Assembly: GCA_020086605.1 (NCBI GenBank)
Contig: JACBWW010000002.1
Location: 23,239,405 to 23,303,404, forward strand
DNA from: Lanius collurio
Lineage: Eukaryota; Chordata; Aves; Passeriformes; Laniidae
Length of the DNA stretch: 64,000 bases
Direction: 5' to 3'
Within the stretch, counting starts at the first letter, position 1. Each line of letters begins with the position of its first letter. The notes below the pieces were generated by a model, which was given only the letters and a program-made list of their open reading frames with translations, searched no databases and was not told the origin of the DNA. Positions 13,001 to 26,525 of the stretch are shown here, piece by piece. Made by a program: the position numbers and the translations under genes.

Positions 13001-16000
13001 GTATTCAACCTTTCCTGTTGCCTTTCATTGACTTTCCAAGTAAAAACTGTTGAGAACAATATTCAAGTAAATGCTGAATTTCCAAGTGTAAGATAAATAC
13101 ATTTATTTAGTAAGAGCAAAGGAGATGCTAAGTTGCAGAGTTTAAGTACCTAACAACTTAAACTTTTTTTTTAAACTATTGTATTTAATTAAGGAAGAAT
13201 AAAATCAGGACCATGTAATGCCAGCCTATGGTTAAAGTATCCTTTTCCAAATTACAGTAACTCCTCATCAATGGCAGATTGAAAATAGCTTCTCATTTTT
13301 TATTGAACCCCCCCTGCATGCTTGGAGAAGAAATCTCTTAGCAGAAAAATCTGCATTAGTAGTGCACCTAATAATTTAATTTGATATTACACTAAGAAGT
13401 CAGGCTCCTAAATGACATAGTTCCTGGAAAAACATATTTCTCACTTTCCCAAGTAACATATTTAGCAATATTAAATCACTACTCTGGGATAAAAAAAAAA
13501 GGCAATGAATTAAAAAATTAAGCAACATAAGGAATGAGTACAAGCACTAGAAAAATATACTGGCACAATTTCGGATCTGGTTTTGCTCAGCGTGCATGCC
13601 TAGACCATGGAATGGTACTTGTGGCTGGATAACAATTTTCTTAAATGTATTTTCTAATGCTGTGGGAACAAATAGCTCAAAGACATTACTAAAAATGTAA
13701 GCTCAAAAGTCAATGCTTTAAAAATACATCCGATGTGAAGTATGGGCAGAAGACATGTCACAAGTTCCTTATGAGTTGCCTGTTGAGTCTGGATCAGCTC
13801 ATAATTGCACACAGAATTCAAGATTGAAACGGTCAAGACAGATTATTTAATTACTATTTTATTTTAGTAGTTTGTTACTCACAAGTCTTAACAAGATAAA
13901 AATTGCTTCTGTTTAGGTTAACAGCTGTGAGCTTTTGCCTAAACTGTTTCCAATAATTGCTGAACAGTTACTGAGTACTGTATTAAACATGGAATATTAT
14001 TATAGCTGAGTGATTATATCAGAAAGAATAAGGAAAGTAAACAGACAAGAAATGAGGATCTGTATATGGGAAACATGTCCCTAAATGATTAAAACCCTAC
14101 GCTCGGTATGTATAAAAATTTTGCCAATTTTCCCAGACACTTATTTTCTTTCCATGGTAAACGCATGGTAAAGTAGTGCTGGCTTTCCTACTAACAGTCC
14201 TTAATTCTCACTATCTTGTTATAAAAACTGGAGAAACACAAACAGTACCTTATTTACAGGGAAGTCAATGAAATTAGAGACATTACAGAAATTTCCAAAG
14301 GGCAGATGTGGTAGAAGTTAGAATAAAGGTACTGAGTATGGCAAAGAAGTTTCCTAAGAGCAAAAAACATTACATTTCTGAAATGGTGAGGTCAAATTCT
14401 TGCATTGATTGAAGAGGGTACTTGCATAGAAGTGGTAAAAATGAATAGCAGAACTGCTGCAGATCTCATTGTAATAAATTTTGCCATATGATTTGAAATT
14501 CAGGTTTCCAGTTGACTGAGTTTACAGTATTGAATTTCCCTTCAGTTTCTGACTGAAATAATTTCATACTACCTCCATTATTTATTGCTTGAAGGGTCAT
14601 AAATTTTAACAGATCTGTTATATAAATGATGCAACTGAGATGTGCAGAGTCAAAATACCTTTATAAATGAAAAGATGTGGCTGTGTTTTAGATACCGTGA
14701 CACTGTTTTGTATGGGGAAAGCTTTGCTGCTACAATTTTGCCACTGGTAATAATATGCATAGTATGAATTAAGAAGCTTAGAAAATATGCAGAACAGCAG
14801 TTCCACCCATCTGTAGTGAAACACTGAATTCACTCAAATGATAGTCTCAGCTCTCACAGACATTTTCTTCTATTGTTTTAGGGTCCAGGACAACTGCTAC
14901 TTGCTTGACTACTCTTGTCATGTTAGATCTGATCTAAGATAGTAAGGTAAGATTTTGAGATAATCAGAGACAAAATTCCTAGGAAAGAGAAACTCAGGCC
15001 AAGCTAGCTTTCAGACAGCACTGGGAGAAGAAACTAGAAAATAGATATTTTGCCAGTCACTGGAGTCATGGGACACTCGGCTTCACATCTGAAGCAATCT
15101 GTGACCTAATAATTCTCTGGGAAAATTAAGTCACAGTCATCCTAAGTGCCTTTATCCTTCCCTCCTGAAAGAGTGAAGGTCTAAAAATCTCCAGAATAGT
15201 CACATTCTTTTCCATGTTCCAGAGGTATCTCCTGAATTGTGTTTTGCTCATCAGCATAGTTTTTACTGCATTTGTTTGGGAATTTTTATGTATAAATTTA
15301 GGAGTTTGAACTCTTCTATCAAATTTTCTCTCCTTTATGCAGCTTTGTATGTCCTTTTTGGTGGAAGTAATTTCTGGTTTGGGAAGCTGCTGTATCAGTA
15401 AATTAAGGCCGTATAAAGAGCATGGTACATTTTTTCCCCATTGTGGCCATCTAAAAACTGGTTGTCTAGCCCAATCTAATTGCCTAAGTTCTATTTCTAT
15501 TCAATAGGGAACGTTAGACACTTCCAAAAGAAGACTAGTCCAGCTTAGGAAACCATCTTGAAGGTTTTCCTTTTTATGCCCTTTGTGTTCTGATTGTGTA
15601 TTGTATAGTTCATCTATGTTGGATATATGCTTTCTTGGTCTCTTCCATTGGCATGAAGTCCTAAGAGACTGTAATTTTCCATTTGCAATTTGTGCTATAA
15701 TCTTTTGGGCCTTTGAAACTTCGTGTGCTCACACTTTGAAGGTGAATGCTGCAATCCTGTGCACGTATTCTTGAAGGCTTCTGCTGTAGGAGAAACCTTG
15801 CTAGAGCTTCACTCTTGAGTGAAGTTCACTGAGATGTTTAAGGTAGAATTAGCTGATGTCTTTACATAAATATGCTACATGTCTTTTTGTCTAAGGAAAT
15901 TCATCATCCTTGGTTAATTTTTTTTCGTAGTAAACTCTTGAAGATAAATTATAGTACTATAAAAGCTTATTCCCTTTCTGCTCTCTTGGGTGGGGTCTTT

Positions 16001-19000
16001 TTTTTTAATAGTAGACTTAGATCAGCTTCAAATCCAACTTCAGCAGTTTTGTGACAATTTTATATCTAGGATGTTCCATGGCAACCTCAGTTTCATCAAT
16101 TCTTATAGTTTCGGGGCCAGATATGTATGACTTAAATTCTCATATAAAAAGTCATGCTTCTCTTGATATGTGAAAACTGGGTCTCAAGCTAGTGTTTCTA
16201 TCAAAAGGGTGAAATTTATGCCAATAAATACTTTTCTAAAGACTCCTCAGTCTGACTTTGCTACTGCAGCTGAGTTCTTCAGAGTCTTGTGTAAGCCCAT
16301 GGATCACAGCAGGCGTACGAGGACCATGCAGTGTGTTAGAAAAGCAGTGACAGTTCTGGTACTGCTGTTTGGCAGTACAACAGCTCCAGTGCATCAGCAC
16401 TGGTCACCTGGCTTGCATGTTTACTAGAGAATGGAACAGAGTGGCAAGGGCTCAAGCACTGCTAAGCAGCCAGCCATGCGTTTTTATTACCAGCATACTC
16501 TCTGTTGTAGCTTTGATGCGCTCCAACCTAGCAATTTCCCAGACAGTTCTCAGGAGTGGCTCGAGTCAACAGCATATGCTGGGATCTGTTCCCAACAGGC
16601 ACTTTATATGCTGCTGTTCTATTTTGAGTAATTCTGGCAAGTGAATAAAAACTGCTGTGTTGCCAGCCTGAAAAGCAGAGATTAGTCTTTAGTGCATTTT
16701 ATTTACTGTTTTCCTTCTCTAGAACAGTGTAAAACTCAAAAGTATCAGTGATTATTTGGAAGCTACGTAGTCTGTCTGCAGGGCTTTTTGACTCCAGTAG
16801 CTTTGTGGTATATGCAGGACATCACCTTTGTCCATTTAGGTTTTTGAGACTCTCCATCTCTGGTGGCTTGGTGTCCCTTACAGGTTGATCTTAAGGCCAA
16901 GTAGCATTCTTTACTTTAACTGTGTTCACTGGCTAGAGATTCCTCACTGAGAGCATTCTCATATTAACATGTTCATGTAATAGAAACTTATTTGAAATTT
17001 AGGTCATATGGAGGTCTCAAGAGTAAGCTTACAGTGTTAGAATCCCTATCCTTTCAGTATCCCTTTGGGTCCAACTGGACTTAACCTATTGCAGGAGATG
17101 CACCTTCTGCATCTCCTCAGAGAGTCCATCCATTTCTTTTCCCCGAGATCCGGTTCCTGTTCAAGAAAGATATTATATGATATGATGCTTTTTAAAACTT
17201 TACTTTCAAACCATGACTGAAAACAAGCTCAAGTAAATATATATCACGACATTCAAATAAGAAGCATGGAGATGTTTAGAAGAGACCAGAAAGCAAAAAA
17301 CATTTTAATATGTGCTAAAATAGGTAATTATTGGAAGAAAATGTTCTCCATCTGGTAAACTGATTATCATTAATGCCGTAAAAAGAAAAAATGTATAATA
17401 TTGGTAGATTATTGGTGTATCTGCATGTACTTTGTGATTGTACAGAATCTAAGGGTGGATATTTCTGATACTGGTAATGCAAGGAATAAGGTTTCTCATC
17501 TCTGCAATGTGTCCTAATGAAGAACACTGCTGAGAAGTGTAAGCATAGTTGAACAATGGATTTGGCAGCAAATTCAACAGATCAGGAGCACACAGACTAT
17601 GGCAGTCAGGCAGCCTGAAATTAGTCTAAAATCTCTAAAGAAGTGGAGTTTTTGAAAACAAATTTGTGTCCCTCTACAGATACAAAGCAGAAATGTCTGC
17701 CTTACTGTACATTTTATAAGTGTATGTTACTAATCAAGCCTTTGGGGGAATTCAAAATTAAAAGAATTGATAATGAGGACGAAGAAAAACGGAAACAATA
17801 ATACCAAAGCAAAATCAACAGGTAACTGAAGTTAAACAGAAACAAACTATAATTAGAATACAATGAGGTATTCCTTCCATAGGTGTTAAAGTGTCAGGCT
17901 TGTTCTGTTTCTGATACCAGTGATTAAAGGAAGGTGGGAATGCAAACCATGCATGTATTTAAACTTAGAGAGTATTTCTGAAGGACAACAAGGAAAATTC
18001 ACCAAAAAATGTAGTTCAAGATTTAATAACACATCTCATAGCTGCAAAGCCTTTTTGACCTACTGTCTTCTGTCCTCAATGTCAGGCAAACAACCCTTCA
18101 TTGCTAGTATTATGTTAACATTCATTTATGAATTTGAAATGCACCATGGTTACTCAAGTGGCCAGTCATCAAGTACAGAAAAATGAAATTATAGAATAGA
18201 AACATGTGAACTGCTGTAATTGTGAAGCTTCATTAAGGTTCCTGAAATGAGAACATTCACAAGAACTTGACTGTGAAGTCCTTATCCATAAAGGTGTTTT
18301 TCAGAAGTACTGCCAGGATGAACTGATGTAGTCAGACAAGCTCTTTTAAGACATAATGAAGTATGTAGTATCTTTCTTGCAGCTGTGTCAGCTTCCACAG
18401 AAGTAAACAGGATCTAGGCACAGGCAGAGGCTGGCATAAATTTGGATTTCTTATCAGCCTTGTCATGTGCATTACTCTTACAGTCAGCAAAACAAACAAA
18501 CAATTTAGTAGAAGAAAAACCTAGAAGGATGATTGGTTTTATATCAGAGTATTGGCTGCAAATCAAACAAAGGAGAAGATGTGCTTAAGTACACAATACC
18601 TCTGTAGCTGAGAGGCACTTTTATTGTTAGCACCACTTAACAGACACACATGACTTCCTGAGAAACTCTTTTCAGCTGAAGACTGGCACATCTATTTTCA
18701 GCACAGAGATGTTTTTTATTTCCAAATGCATAGGAACTGATTTTGATATGAGTTCTAGTGCCTCATCAGATGAGACCATTATAATTTTTTAAAAATATAA
18801 ATTTAGGGATAAATGACTAATCTGTGAACTTGTGGGGTTTTTTTCTTTAAGAATTACTTGGCATGTCAAAAATACTGGGTTTGAAATATTTTCATTCAGA
18901 AACGCCAGCAGTGTACAGTAAAAGTAAAAGCAGGATGAGTAGGGATGCTGGTCTGTTGTCTGTGAGACTCCATATTAGAAATCTAGAACGAGAAAACAGA

Positions 19001-19485
19001 CTAGCTGGATAAAGAGGATAACTGGTAACATTTGTTTGCAATACAGTTAAAATGCATTGGAAAAGACAAAAAACACATGGATTTATTTTGATTTTTTGGG
19101 ACAATAGAAAAAAAGAAAATCATGTAGGAAAGTAGGAAATCATGCTTGAAAATTTAAAAAACAAAAGATTAGTTCCTCCCCAAAGTAATAAATATGTTTA
19201 AAGTATGTCAACTGAACAAGAAATTTTTTTAAGCTTTGTGCTTCAACATTTTCTCTGTTTTCCTTCTAAATTGTGTGAAATTTTTCAGTTAACAGGGAGA
19301 TTCTAATTACTGTTTCTGAGGGCCCAGCCTGAGGCTGGAGCTTTAAACCAAGATTTTTTTTTCTATATATTAGTATTCAGAATTCTGGGGAGACAAAAGA
19401 CACCACTTTCAAGGCCTACATTCAATGCCACATATGCAGCCCCTTTGCTTTCCACTGGTTTGTTTGTATAGTGTTGATTTATTGG
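10084..19485. other. Intronic, no recognised feature
   Basis: AT-rich unique-looking DNA with scattered short homopolymers. Open frames such as 12684-12998 (minus, 104 codons) have no recognisable domain and no splice or promoter context. Nothing here resembles the CR1, LTR or SINE copies found later. Confidence 0.65.
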
Positions 19486-19551
19486 CAAGTGATCAATCAA
19501 AAGGTACAAGGTGATCAATCACGAGGTAAAAAGGTGAATCACAAGGTAAAA
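19486..19551 (+). repeat. Three-copy imperfect tandem repeat (~20-25 bp unit)
   Basis: Three adjoining units share the words GTGATCAATCA and AGGTAAAA. They lie at about 19486-19506, 19507-19531 and 19532-19551. The third unit lacks part of the GATCAATC core. This is a minor local duplication with no evident function. Confidence 0.75.
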
Positions 19552-22500
19552 ATTTTTATTTTCTTCTGCCTATGCTGGAATTAAGTACTTCCAAGACTTT
19601 GAAAAGTGCTTACAGAAGGACTTTTACAACTTTATTCAGGAATATGAACAAGACTTGTGGATCGGTGTGCATCAAATTTACTGAGTAAAAACATTTTGTT
19701 TTAATTTGGGTTTTTTTCATCCTAAGAGGAAAGACATTTTATATATTCCACTCACTAATGTTACCTAGTCTTTAAAGATCATGTACTTTGTTTTCCACTG
19801 ATTTTTTTAAATGATGCAAAAGTTAGTGCTCTTCAGTCTTGTTCCTATGCTCAATAACACGAGAACCTCATTCATAGGTGACTGAGAAAGGCTTTGTACT
19901 TTAGACTGTGAAATGATAGTGATTAAATGACATGGATACAGAAGAAAGTTTATATTTGTATCTCTACTTTCTACCTTCTTTGTACAGAAAATAATTGAAA
20001 TTTAGAGCCTAATTATACACAAATGAAAAAAAATTGAAAGTTTCTGCACTCCAAATAGGAGTGCACTGAAATATCAATAACTCATTTATATAGCTGAAGT
20101 ATTACCCACTATTTGTAAAGTATTAAAATAAAACACTTCAATCAGTTTGTGCTCTATTTTGCAGTTAAAAGAAAGCATTCTATGTTGTTGATTAATAGGC
20201 TGGGATTCAGCTATACAACTTGAAATATATTTTTTTAATAAAAAGTGCGATGGTGTGTCTGTAATGAGAAAAACAGTCAGAGACAAAGAACAATAAAACT
20301 AAATAAATATATTCTTTTTTATAAGATCTGATGGGAAGGAGTGGGTCTAAACCAAGTGTATAAAACTCATGAATCTCGTTCTGTGCAACTTCCTTGGTTG
20401 CAGATGCCATTTCTTATGTACTTTTCATTTTGATTTTCTCAATACTTTTTTTTTTTTTTTGTGAGCACTATTCCATCTGTGCTGGGCGAGAACATTCCTT
20501 TATATTGCCATCTACACTAAAAGGCTTTGGTCTTTTTTTAATGTGTTTTGTAACATTCTCTTATCTAAGTGGGCACTGACATGTCCTTGATAGTGAAGCA
20601 GATATTACAGTGGAGTAGATTCTTCATCAGATACAGTGTAAACCAAGAATGCATTTCCAAAAGAATTTTTTACCTTAGGCAATTCATAGGTGTTATGAAG
20701 AAATTACTTTGTAAACATTTGCGACAGGAACTAAATCTGGATTCTGAGCTGAAAATCATAATAGTCACATCTGACTCTAAAATTTGTTAGCTACGTTTAA
20801 TAGAAGTCACAGATGGTTTAGTACCTGGTGCTACCTTTGTCTTTTCCACTTCATGTTGAATTTGAACTCATAACCTGGAAGTAAACACCCTGCTGTCAAA
20901 TGCTTGTATCCTGTATTCAGCAACATGTTGTGATATCAGATGTTTTCCTTCAATTTGTATATGATGCATATGAAACATTTATACAGAATGCTACATTTTC
21001 CAAATATGCCCTAAGGAGTCTAATAATAATCAAGTGTAAATAGCTTTTATCTTGAAAGACTAATAATAGCAAAACACAGATATAATAGAGATTTTAATAT
21101 TAACTAAAAACTGTGATGATTAAAACTGACATGACCTGAATGTATCTCTACATATGTGTTTAAATTCACAATATTTGGTAATACTGATGTGCCAAAGAAT
21201 TAAAAAAAATACGTACTAGAGAATGATCCAACTTTTGCAGCTCTTGAAAGCTAAGGATTATGTCTGAGAAAACTGTGGCAAATGAGATTCTGTATTAAAT
21301 CTGCACCTGCACATCTGCTATTGTGTGATACTTTTAACAGCTTTGGTTTGAGTAGGGAAATTTGGCTTCATTCATATTTGACACTAAGGTATGGTCATAT
21401 CTTGGAAGTGAGAACTATTTGGATGAGATTAATAAATTCATCATTATTTAGAAACAGATTAAGATAAAATGGGAACAACATAATAAGGAGGGCACTGTCA
21501 CTAGCTTCATTTGATCCAAGGCATTTAAATTACACTGTGCCTTTCTTTATAAGGCAGTTTTGTCAAGGCAAATATTCTTAGTTTAGAAGGAATTGTGCAG
21601 AAATTTAAATACATCATTCTTTGTTTTGAAATTGCTGCTGCTTCTAACAACAGAATCGAGTATCTTGTGCTTGTAAAAAGCAAAATGTATGAGAATATGT
21701 TAAAAAAAATTAATTACCTCTGGTGCAGTAATTTTCCCTTGGAAATGCTCATTTGACACAATAGAAATTTTTCTCAAAACTGTCAATTCTGTCAAAAGTG
21801 TCACTGGAAGTCATGCAATCAGTAGTAATAGCCAAAAAAGCAGAAATGCCATTTTGCAAAACATTTGGGGGTTTGGAAATCTGATTCCACTTCACATCTG
21901 ATGACATTCAAGTGTCTTCATGAAAAAACCAGCACAGTATTCGAGAGACAGATTTACATCTTTGTAACATTTGATGTGGTGCTAGAATAAGTCTTGAGTA
22001 TTTTTCATGAGAGCCCTAATAGCAGCTAGTGGCTCGTTTGGAGAGGGTCAGGCTCAGTCCTCTTCCATCTCTAAGTTTTTTGAGGAATAAACTTCTTTTG
22101 TTTACTCAACAGTTTCATGTTCTCTAATGATATATAATCTCAACTACCATCTTAAAAACAAAAGGTAGATTAATAGCCAGGCTATGATGGTCACCAAAAT
22201 GATAATTATGATTTTCCTGGTGCCCTGCCTCTTGGACAAACCACTGTCCGTTCCAAGATTCAGTATTTCTTGTCCTTTATCAACTGCAGGAATGCACTTA
22301 AACTTCAGGCCCTGTCATTATCCAGATCCTCGTTTTCATATTTTGGAAAAAAAGGAAAGTTTTGTTTATTAGATATTTTCTAATCAAAGGCAAAATTTTA
22401 CTTATTTTATCTATAGATGTTTTAATAATATGATTCTGTCACAAGAAAAAGTTCTTACTCATATCTGACTCAAAGAAAAACTTGTCAATTCCAAATAAAA

Positions 22501-25500
22501 CTATTTCAATTTTTTATTATAAAGCTTTTTATTTTTTCCTTCCTTCCTCTTTCCTGAAAATAAATAAAAGATAAAAATTTCATATTCCAGTGGATTAAAT
22601 ATTTTTAATAATTTTTTTTTTTTTACCAAAAGCTTTACTATTCAGTGATTATCACTTTCCACAATGTAACTCTCAGAACTGTGGCATGCTGGCTGTGTTC
22701 CAATTTATAAAATTGAAGTGGCCACAGTCCAGTAATTTTTCTATGTAGGAAATAAAGTTGTTCAATGTAGAAGTGATAAATATTGTGTAGTAATGGATTG
22801 CACTGTATAAACCAAACAACAATTGTTTTATGCTAGTTATTAAAATGTTTCTTAAGCCTGGGCCCAGAATCAAAGTTGAAATTATTAATATTTTAAAGTT
22901 AGCTGAAGTTTACCATACTTAATTGAAAGAAATCTCTGCTTACTGATAGACACTAGAAGTTTGGCAAAAGTATTCTAACAGTAGTAATATATTATGATAT
23001 AAACTTGCTTTAATCTTAATAACATGCGGTAAAATTCTCAAGTTTTATCTACGCTGGAAAAGTTTATTCATTGTAAATTTTACGGAAATATTTTTTTTCC
23101 TACAGTTTTAAATCAGTATTTTCTTCTAAGGAATGATTACAGTGTTCTTTTTTTTATAGCTTTTGTTTTAAGGTATTTATATTATGTATATTTGTTTCTG
23201 TATTTCTTCATTATGTCATTTTCCCAGAAGAAATGTACTTCTTCTCTCATCCCTTAGTATTTGGAGATTTTCAGGGAAGTGTCATCATCCTATACATCTC
23301 TTGCAGAGCTTTTTAGCTATAGTTTGAATTTATTTCAAAGTCGTTCGTAATATTTTTCTCAGTTTTGTAGCACTGTGGTCTTAGTTTGTGAATAATAACA
23401 TAACTTTATTAGAATAGCGTGGAGCAGTTGAAATCTGTGTTCCTTCTGACATCATTCATAGGCATTCATGAGCATTCCTAGAAACAGCATGAGAGGCAAC
23501 ATAGAGAGCAAGGGTGGTTGGCAAACTCTGTGTGTGATACATTTAGTATAGTTCTCCTCTGGGTCTTCTCTCCCTGGGCATTTCCAAGGCAGACACTCAG
23601 CAGCCCGTGGAGGGAACCCACTCAGTGGAGCGGGGCCAAAGCTGCACTGGTGGGGTCTTGGCAAATATTCCGTGTGTCCTTCTGCAGGTGACTGTAAGGT
23701 GAGGACCATGCTGATGTTGTGGAGATCATCACTGTAAAGGACTAATGTTTTTAGCTCTCATAGGGAAGATACAGTCCCAGACAAACCTTGCTTCTAAGCA
23801 AGCTTTGGACAGTTCAGAATAGGGTGCTTTTTACAGGTTATGAAAGTATTAATTGTACTCAGAAGACTTCGTTTAAAAACTGGTCACTTTTAGGAATATC
23901 TCACTAAAATTTCAGGGATCATGTCACAGTTCTCCATTAGAGCTTTCAGTATAAACTTCACACTAAATACAGTCATACAGAACATGTTTTTATCTTTACA
24001 TTTACCATGAGAGTGGCAGAAGCTGTGATAAGGCTCATGTTCTCAGTTACAAGTAATAATTACTTGATCCCAGTCTCAATTGGCAGAGTAATCATCATCA
24101 AGCCCAGTAAGTAATGATAATAGATGAAAACCTGCTGATCTTCCAGCTGCCACTGACAATGAGAGAGATATTATGGAGGCAGAGTAGCAATTCATTTGTT
24201 TAGGACTTCACTGGAATATGAATATTGTCATAGCAGTTTTTCCCAGCTTTGGTTAGTAAAAAAATCCCATACCTATATTTAATTTATGTATTAAAAAATT
24301 CCATAATTTAAAATAAATTATATAAATTATTTTTGTAGAAACTCCAGAACGCAGAGAAGTTTTCATGTAGTATAAAATCAAAAATTAACACTTAGAAAAA
24401 TTTATTATAACGTTTTGCGATTTTTTTTTAATCTTTAGTTTTCTCAGTAGATATTTGACTACTTAAAATCTCTAGTTTTTATGCTGTTATCTCTATTTGA
24501 TTAAGAAAAATAAAAGTTATTCATTTAGTCACATAAATTGTGGAATGATGTTGAGACTCAATTTGTGCTGGCAGGAGTCAGTGGCATTGTGGAATTTCAA
24601 TGGCTTTCATAAACTCTGAGTAGAAATTGGAGTTTTCAGCAATTGACATGTGCAGAGACACAGAGCCCTGCTCCAGACAGTTTTAGCAGTATTTCTGGTC
24701 TCCACTTGAGAATTTTGAAAATACATATTTAATAGTATGTCATCTCTTGAATTACATTAAGAAAAAGTATTGAAACTTAATGTAATCTTTTGCTTTGGAA
24801 TATTGACCTCATGCCATCCTAAAATTGAGTAGAGAGAGATACATAGATTTGGATCTGGAAGAAAGTTATTATTTTTGAAAATGATGCTGTTTTCTCACTG
24901 TGGCTGTATGATAGCAGAGCCGCAAACTGTAGTTATTGAAACAGAAGCAGAAATTGGCATGTTAGAAAGAGATGTGAACCTTTGAAAAAAATACATGTGA
25001 ATACATCTCCATAGAGCTGAGCTTTGACTGCACTGAGAAGTCCTGAGCAATGAGGTTTGTAGCAATATATATATTTTTTCCTGCCTTACTATATGAAGAC
25101 TTCTTTATCTCACCAAATTCTTGATACATCGGGGTAGACTTCTTTAATCTCATTCTCTGCAGTGGAATTCCTCAGTACCCTTTGAAATTATTAGGTTTAC
25201 TCTGAGAGGGTTTTTAAAAATTATTTTCAAATTTTAATGAGCTGGAGTATCCTTTAATAACAGCCAGCCCTTTTCTTTGAGTTTTATTTTCAGTTTTATT
25301 TCAGTTTTTGTGATTAGTTATAAGGACTGTCTTTGGCACTACTGAAGCTGAAAAGTAGTGCCATGATCCAGAGAGAATGCTGTCTTACCAGTAGATAATT
25401 CACACAATCCTTATCCATCTTTGCAAATCCCTGATCTGAAAATAAATGAAGATTTGAAGAGTGAAAGGGAAGTGTCATATATGCTTGCCTTATTATATTT

Positions 25501-25572
25501 CCTCCATCTGCTGTTTGCAGCCACTATTGAAAATAGGATAGCTAGGATAGATGGCCCTTTGGCCAGCTGAGC
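19552..25572. other. Intronic, no recognised feature
   Basis: AT-rich, with T-runs (for example 20446-20460 and near 22611-22624) and a very AT-rich patch near 24280-24330. Around 23560-23670 there is a short GC-elevated patch without recognisable identity. No gene is supported. Confidence 0.65.
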
Positions 25573-25620
25573 TTTTTTGTTGGTTGGTTGGTTTGTTTTT
25601 TGTTTGAGGGTTTTTTTTTT
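25573..25620 (+). repeat. T/G-rich low-complexity tract
   Basis: T-run, then three TTGG units, then TTTG-like units and a final run of ten T. It has the same flavour as the tract at 4209-4360. Confidence 0.8.
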
Positions 25621-26279
25621 GGAAAGAAAGACTGGGACAATACATGCCAGAACATGAAATTTTGAGACTGAGTCTTAATGTTTGCATTAAGCACTACCCC
25701 AGCCTACTTGTAAGATAGAAAGCAAGCAGGAAGTCTTTTCTCTGATTTGCATCTGGATTTTTCTCATTGCTTTTGACATGAATTATTGTGGTTTTGAAAA
25801 TTATCTACCAATGTTTTTGTCGCATTGAGACTTAAATGAGAAAAAACATTGGATCATAATTTACACCAAATCATGAACATTTATGTTTTTTTAGTGGACA
25901 AGAGGAAGCAGCAAGAGCAACAATGAATATTCTGCGTCTGTAACGATCCTCCTCAGGGCCTACCAGGATGCTTCATGTCATTTGACCTTAGAGCTCTCTT
26001 CTTCTTCAAACAGGGACTCTATGCCTGCAGAATCTGGTGTATTATTAGAGGTTGTTAAATATTTAGCCCTATTGTACCCTCTTGAAGGGTTGTTTTAACT
26101 GGGCCATCTCCAGCACTTTATCACTACTAAACCATCCTTTTGCAGGATTGACCAAAAAAAGTATTCCATTGAATGTATGGTTAATAAGAGCAGCTTATAA
26201 TAGTAAGTTAATGGTTTGAATATGGTAATTATCTTAATCCATAAGGTAGAATAAATAATGTATTAAAGCATATGCTATT
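25621..26279. other. Intronic, no recognised feature
   Basis: Ordinary AT-rich sequence between a simple repeat and the GC-rich island. I see nothing in it. Confidence 0.65.
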
Positions 26280-26525
26280 CAAGTGTCAGGGCTTTCTGAG
26301 GGCTGGGGGTGTCAGGGGCCAAGGCCTGTCCCCACCCTGTCCAGGCATGGGCAGCCCCAGTGCCAAGCATTGGGCACCTCTCTGAGAAAAGTCCAGGCAG
26401 GTCTGTGGGGAGCTGGAGACCAGCCCTGATGCAGAATCGTTGGAGCAGGAGCTGATGTGGGGTCCTGGGCCATGGGGGAACACAAAGGGAAGTCAGGGCT
26501 TGTGGTGCCACCAGGGTCCTCACTA
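26280..26525. other. GC-rich island of unknown origin
   Basis: About 245 bases of abruptly GC-rich sequence inside AT-rich intron. Hand-counting the line 26341-26400 gives 37 of 60 G or C. It has few CpG dinucleotides, so it is not a typical CpG-island promoter. It is open in overlapping minus-strand frames of 65-82 codons, consistent with composition alone. The sharp edges suggest inserted DNA such as an old LTR or non-autonomous repeat, but I do not recognise the family. Confidence 0.5.
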
